From NCBI GenBank assembly GCA_013329105.1, contig DUKW01000033.1, positions 1-7,889 of the forward strand: a stretch of 7,889 nt of DNA. The letters run 5' to 3'. The translations under genes and the position numbers were made by a program. The notes beneath the pieces were generated by a model that saw only the letters and a program-made list of their open reading frames with translations, was not told the origin of the DNA and searched no databases. Shown here piece by piece: positions 5,577 through 7,889 of the stretch (position 1 is its first letter; the number at the start of each line of letters is the position of its first letter). Source of the DNA: Candidatus Methanomethylophilaceae archaeon. Its GTDB lineage: Archaea; Thermoplasmatota; Thermoplasmata; Methanomassiliicoccales; Methanomethylophilaceae.

Positions 5577-7100
5577 ATGAAGGTCAAAGTGAACGGGAAG
5601 GAGCTGGAATTTCCGGAGAGAACAACCCTGAGAGAGGCACTAGAAGGAGAGCCTTACTCTCCAGGTGCCGCCGTTTCCGTGCTGATATCTAGAGACTATA
5701 CTCGTAGTAAAACTGATGAGTATGAAATCGTCTTCAAGAGAGGTTCGGTGCTCATAAAGCTGGACGACTCCCCTGAAGCCGATCTGTGGAGATCTGTAGT
5801 TGATGACCTGAAAGGTAACAATGTTCGCTGGAACACCTCTAAAATCCTAGCGATAGGCTCTTTTCCTACGAGCATCGATGTGGATATGGGAGAATATATG
5901 CGTAAGAAATATGACGTATTTTTTTCCCTAGGGGGTTTTGACAATAAAACAACTTATATGATGATCTCAAAACATAACCATCGCGGACGTTATGGTGCAG
6001 GGCCAGGTCGGATAGGAAAGCTGACTAGGGGGCGATATCTGGTAGATGAGCTCCAAGAAGCAGAAGAGATATTAGATATAAGGCCGGTTGTTAAAGAGAC
6101 CTCCAGTGAGAACTCGATCATAACAACCGATTTAGACATGGTCCTTGCGGAAGGACAGTCCGTGGAAAGCTATCTTTTGATGGAACTGTGGGAATCCTCT
6201 CCGCTGGGGGCAGAACACGTTTTGATAACATTAAGAGACGGTATAATGAACGTTTCTGAGCAGACAAATATCTACATCTCATGTTCAGACAATATATCTC
6301 AGGGATTAGATATAACAGGAGGGGGAATAAGAGATGCTGGGTATGTTACTGTGCGCGTTCGAGGAAAAAACACGGGCAAGATCTACATCTATAAGAGACG
6401 GATACATCCATCAGAATCTCATACCCGGGTCGGTAAGGTGATCCAAGGTTGCACTTTGTTAAATATGGCAGAGGCAGGACAGAAGTTGAAGGTAATAACC
6501 CGACCGGAGAGAATTCTATCCGTAGGCATGACCCAGGCCGAAGGTATGGATTTTCTCAACTCTCATGGGATCGAGCAGGAGCGCTATGGTGATACCTCCG
6601 ATGAGGCGATAATCGTTGAGCAGGATCCCGAGATGACCCTAGAGGTCTTAACGGTTAAGAAAGTGAGGACCTACGGTGTCAGAACGAAGGATATATTCCC
6701 TATAAAACTATACTATGAAGCAGCACCGAAAACGGTGCGCTATTTCAAAAAGGTGACAGGGCTCGACCATAAACCGATAGGCTCATTACAGGTGTATTTT
6801 ACCTATGAAGGTCTGCCTATGATAACATTCGAAGGTGATAACGATGGGGGGAAATCTCTGTACCCGGAGAACGAATTTGAAGAGTCTTACCGTGGGCAGA
6901 TAGGTGTCACAAATCAAGTAAGGCCACATGCTGGCCTTATAGGCATCAGGCTTCATGATGATAAGGAATATGGACCTACAGGCGAGGAGCCTTACGGCAC
7001 AAACATTGTGGGTGAATTTCTGGGCGATCTCAACCATCTTTTGGATGGTATAAAAGAAGGTCAAAAGATTTATATAAAGGAGTATAAAGAAAATGGTTAG
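5577..7100 (+). CDS. mmp3: Methanogenesis marker protein 3 (UPF0288, cyclophilin-like)
   Basis: A 507-residue soluble protein, full length for the family, which has been annotated as a distant cyclophilin-type peptidyl-prolyl isomerase. Residues 1-62 (MKVKVNGKELEFPERTTLRE onward) look like a ThiS/MoaD-type ubiquitin-fold module. Residues 85-170 contain SLGGFDNKTTYMMISKHNHRG and the glycine-rich GRYGAGPGRIGKLTRGR (137-153), which looks like a cyclophilin-type strand and loop. A second such region runs from about 370 to 500 (KLYYEAAPKTVRYFKKVTG, then HAGLIGIRLHDDKEYGPTGE). There are only two cysteines (C236, C292), so Mmp3 itself is unlikely to carry a cysteine-bound cluster. From published work I recall Mmp3 as a component of the MCR activation complex with McrC, Mmp7, Mmp17 and A2, which suits this position. 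It starts 17 bases after mcrC, and its last 8 bases overlap mmp6. Confidence 0.93.
   Translation: MKVKVNGKELEFPERTTLREALEGEPYSPGAAVSVLISRDYTRSKTDEYEIVFKRGSVLIKLDDSPEADLWRSVVDDLKGNNVRWNTSKILAIGSFPTSIDVDMGEYMRKKYDVFFSLGGFDNKTTYMMISKHNHRGRYGAGPGRIGKLTRGRYLVDELQEAEEILDIRPVVKETSSENSIITTDLDMVLAEGQSVESYLLMELWESSPLGAEHVLITLRDGIMNVSEQTNIYISCSDNISQGLDITGGGIRDAGYVTVRVRGKNTGKIYIYKRRIHPSESHTRVGKVIQGCTLLNMAEAGQKLKVITRPERILSVGMTQAEGMDFLNSHGIEQERYGDTSDEAIIVEQDPEMTLEVLTVKKVRTYGVRTKDIFPIKLYYEAAPKTVRYFKKVTGLDHKPIGSLQVYFTYEGLPMITFEGDNDGGKSLYPENEFEESYRGQIGVTNQVRPHAGLIGIRLHDDKEYGPTGEEPYGTNIVGEFLGDLNHLLDGIKEGQKIYIKEYKENG
7077..7082 (+). promoter_or_regulatory. Shine-Dalgarno site for mmp6
   Basis: AAGGAG lies within the mmp3 coding end and is 10 bases before ATG 7093, supporting a start that overlaps the mmp3 stop. 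Confidence 0.6.
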
Positions 7101-7509
7101 AGAGACGCGTCTTATAGTAATATCCCCCCTTTCAAGCATAACGCCTGACCAGATAACACGTGCCGTCCACTCGTTAGGTCTTGAGGTGGCTGTCAAAGAG
7201 ACATGTTACGGTGCCCTTATTGAAGGGGAGCCTGAAACGGTTAGAGAGGTCCTTAAGAAATTAAAGGCTATGGATCCGTTGGGTATATATTCCAAGATAC
7301 GAGGGTTCCCTATGGGTGACCCGGTGCGCTGTCGTTCTCATCATGGTTCAAGGCCAGGTTTCTCACAATTAGAGAAGGAATGGCAAGACCTACCCCTTAT
7401 ACAAAAAGGGCTTGAATCCGCAATGCGTGGTGAAGGGGTACAGGAGCTAGAGAAGAAAGAACCGATTCCTGTTAGGGATCTGCAGAGAATATGTGAGGAG
7501 GTAGAGTAG
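7093..7509 (+). CDS. mmp6: Methanogenesis marker protein 6
   Basis: A 138-residue soluble protein, the usual size for this family. The N-terminal part (residues 6-70) has the pattern of a small ferredoxin-like alpha/beta fold, with RLIVISPLSSITPDQITRAV and then KETCYGALIEG (35-45). The conserved block GFPMGDPVRCRSHHGSRPGF (71-90), followed by QLEKEW, is diagnostic of marker 6. C38 and C80 with H83 and H84 in this block could bind a metal or a cofactor, but no such function is established. The C-terminal tail (about 105-138) is charged and helical. The family is nearly confined to MCR-bearing archaea, and its biochemical role is not known to me. It overlaps mmp3 by 8 bases and abuts mmp5 with no gap, so it is certainly in the same transcript. 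Confidence 0.93.
   Translation: MVRETRLIVISPLSSITPDQITRAVHSLGLEVAVKETCYGALIEGEPETVREVLKKLKAMDPLGIYSKIRGFPMGDPVRCRSHHGSRPGFSQLEKEWQDLPLIQKGLESAMRGEGVQELEKKEPIPVRDLQRICEEVE
7495..7502 (+). promoter_or_regulatory. Strong Shine-Dalgarno site for mmp5
   Basis: GAGGAGGT lies inside the end of mmp6, 7 bases before the TTG at 7510. It is the best ribosome site in the window and decides in favour of the rare TTG start. Confidence 0.8.
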
Positions 7510-7889
7510 TTGAAGGTATTCATCAATCCCCCTAATAGCCTGATATTGTTTGATCTGGTGGAGAGGTTCGGTCATGAACCCCTCAGCGCCATGGCAACCA
7601 TACAGGAAAGGGTGGATAATATAGAGATAGACATGCCGCCTATGAATGTGACTTTAGATGACGTGAAAAAGGGACTGGCATATGCGGCTATAGAAGTGCC
7701 TTCCGGGATACGTGGGCGCCTAGCGGTATGGGGTCCTCTTATCAACGAAGCCGAGGCGGCAATCGTCATGAGCGAAGCACCTTACAGTTTCGGTTGCGTG
7801 GGCTGTCACCGTACCAACCTTCTTGTTAAATATTTGATTCGCAAACGCTCCATACCCATCCTTGAGATTGAATATCCCGAGAGTGAGAT
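7510..7889 (+). CDS. mmp5: Methanogenesis marker protein 5 (3' end beyond the window)
   Basis: The first 126 residues of a protein that continues off the right edge. It starts with TTG directly after the mmp6 stop. Conserved family blocks are clear: NSLILFDLVERFGHEPL (9-25), PPMNVTLDDVKKGLAYAAIE (43-62), VPSGIRGR (63-70), GPLINEAEAAIV (75-86) and FGCVGCHRTN (94-103). The C96-x2-C99 pair is the marker 5 signature and may bind a metal or cluster with residues beyond the edge or on a partner; this is inference. The sequence IPILEIEYP (114-122) is near the usual C terminus, so only a short part is likely missing. No biochemical function is firmly established to my knowledge. The genes that often follow in such clusters encode marker proteins 15, 17 or 7, so the operon probably continues. 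Confidence 0.92.
   Translation, partial: MKVFINPPNSLILFDLVERFGHEPLSAMATIQERVDNIEIDMPPMNVTLDDVKKGLAYAAIEVPSGIRGRLAVWGPLINEAEAAIVMSEAPYSFGCVGCHRTNLLVKYLIRKRSIPILEIEYPESE

Noticed and set aside
6786..7196. 136-residue minus-strand reading frame across the mmp3/mmp6 junction
   Set aside because: It crosses two well-recognised genes on the other strand. A short hydrophobic stretch in it looks like a membrane segment but is simply the complement of Lys/Glu-rich codons.

Overview
This window is archaeal and comes from an organism that uses methyl-coenzyme M reductase (MCR), either a methanogen or an anaerobic alkane oxidiser. The right half carries an almost gapless co-directional run: atwA (component A2), mcrC, and the genes for methanogenesis marker proteins 3, 6 and 5. 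These families are restricted to MCR-bearing archaea. Archaeal TATA boxes (consensus YTTTAWA) sit about 25-30 bases before several start codons, and small DUF2098, DUF6951 and DUF4443/DUF2111 proteins typical of methanogens fill the left half. Codon use is mixed, base composition looks moderate, and the proteins are not strongly acidic, so an extreme halophile is unlikely. The lineage cannot be fixed from this piece. mcrC lying beside atwA, with no mcrBDGA in view, is worth noting because many methanogens keep mcrC inside the mcr structural operon.

Layout. Bases 1-399 (+): the 3' end of an unidentified gene, translationally coupled to a DUF2098 protein. Bases 404-1028 (+): a promoter and a tandem PRC-barrel protein. 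Bases 1019-1570 (-): an unrecognised 183-residue protein whose 3' end overlaps the PRC-barrel gene by 10 bases. Bases 1571-1622: a very short divergent promoter with one central TATA element. Bases 1623-1922 (+): an AhpD-like carboxymuconolactone decarboxylase-family protein with a CxxC motif. Bases 1942-3226 (-): a two-gene unit in which a winged-helix regulator (DUF4443 plus DUF2111) is followed 4 bases later by a cysteine-rich DUF6951 protein. Bases 3227-3325: a divergent promoter region. Bases 3326-7889 (+): the atwA-mcrC-mmp3-mmp6-mmp5 run, cut off inside mmp5. No stretch over 300 bases lacks a gene. I saw no tRNA, rRNA, CRISPR array or mobile element.

How it works together. AtwA is a soluble twin-ABC ATPase. 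With McrC and several marker proteins, including Mmp3, it belongs to the machinery that uses ATP and low-potential electrons to reduce the nickel of coenzyme F430 in MCR to active Ni(I). The most useful observation about the locus is that this activation operon is transcribed divergently from a putative ligand-sensing transcription factor across 99 bases, which makes that protein a candidate local regulator. The first genes of the transcription units from 1019 to 3326 look leaderless, while genes inside operons carry Shine-Dalgarno sites.
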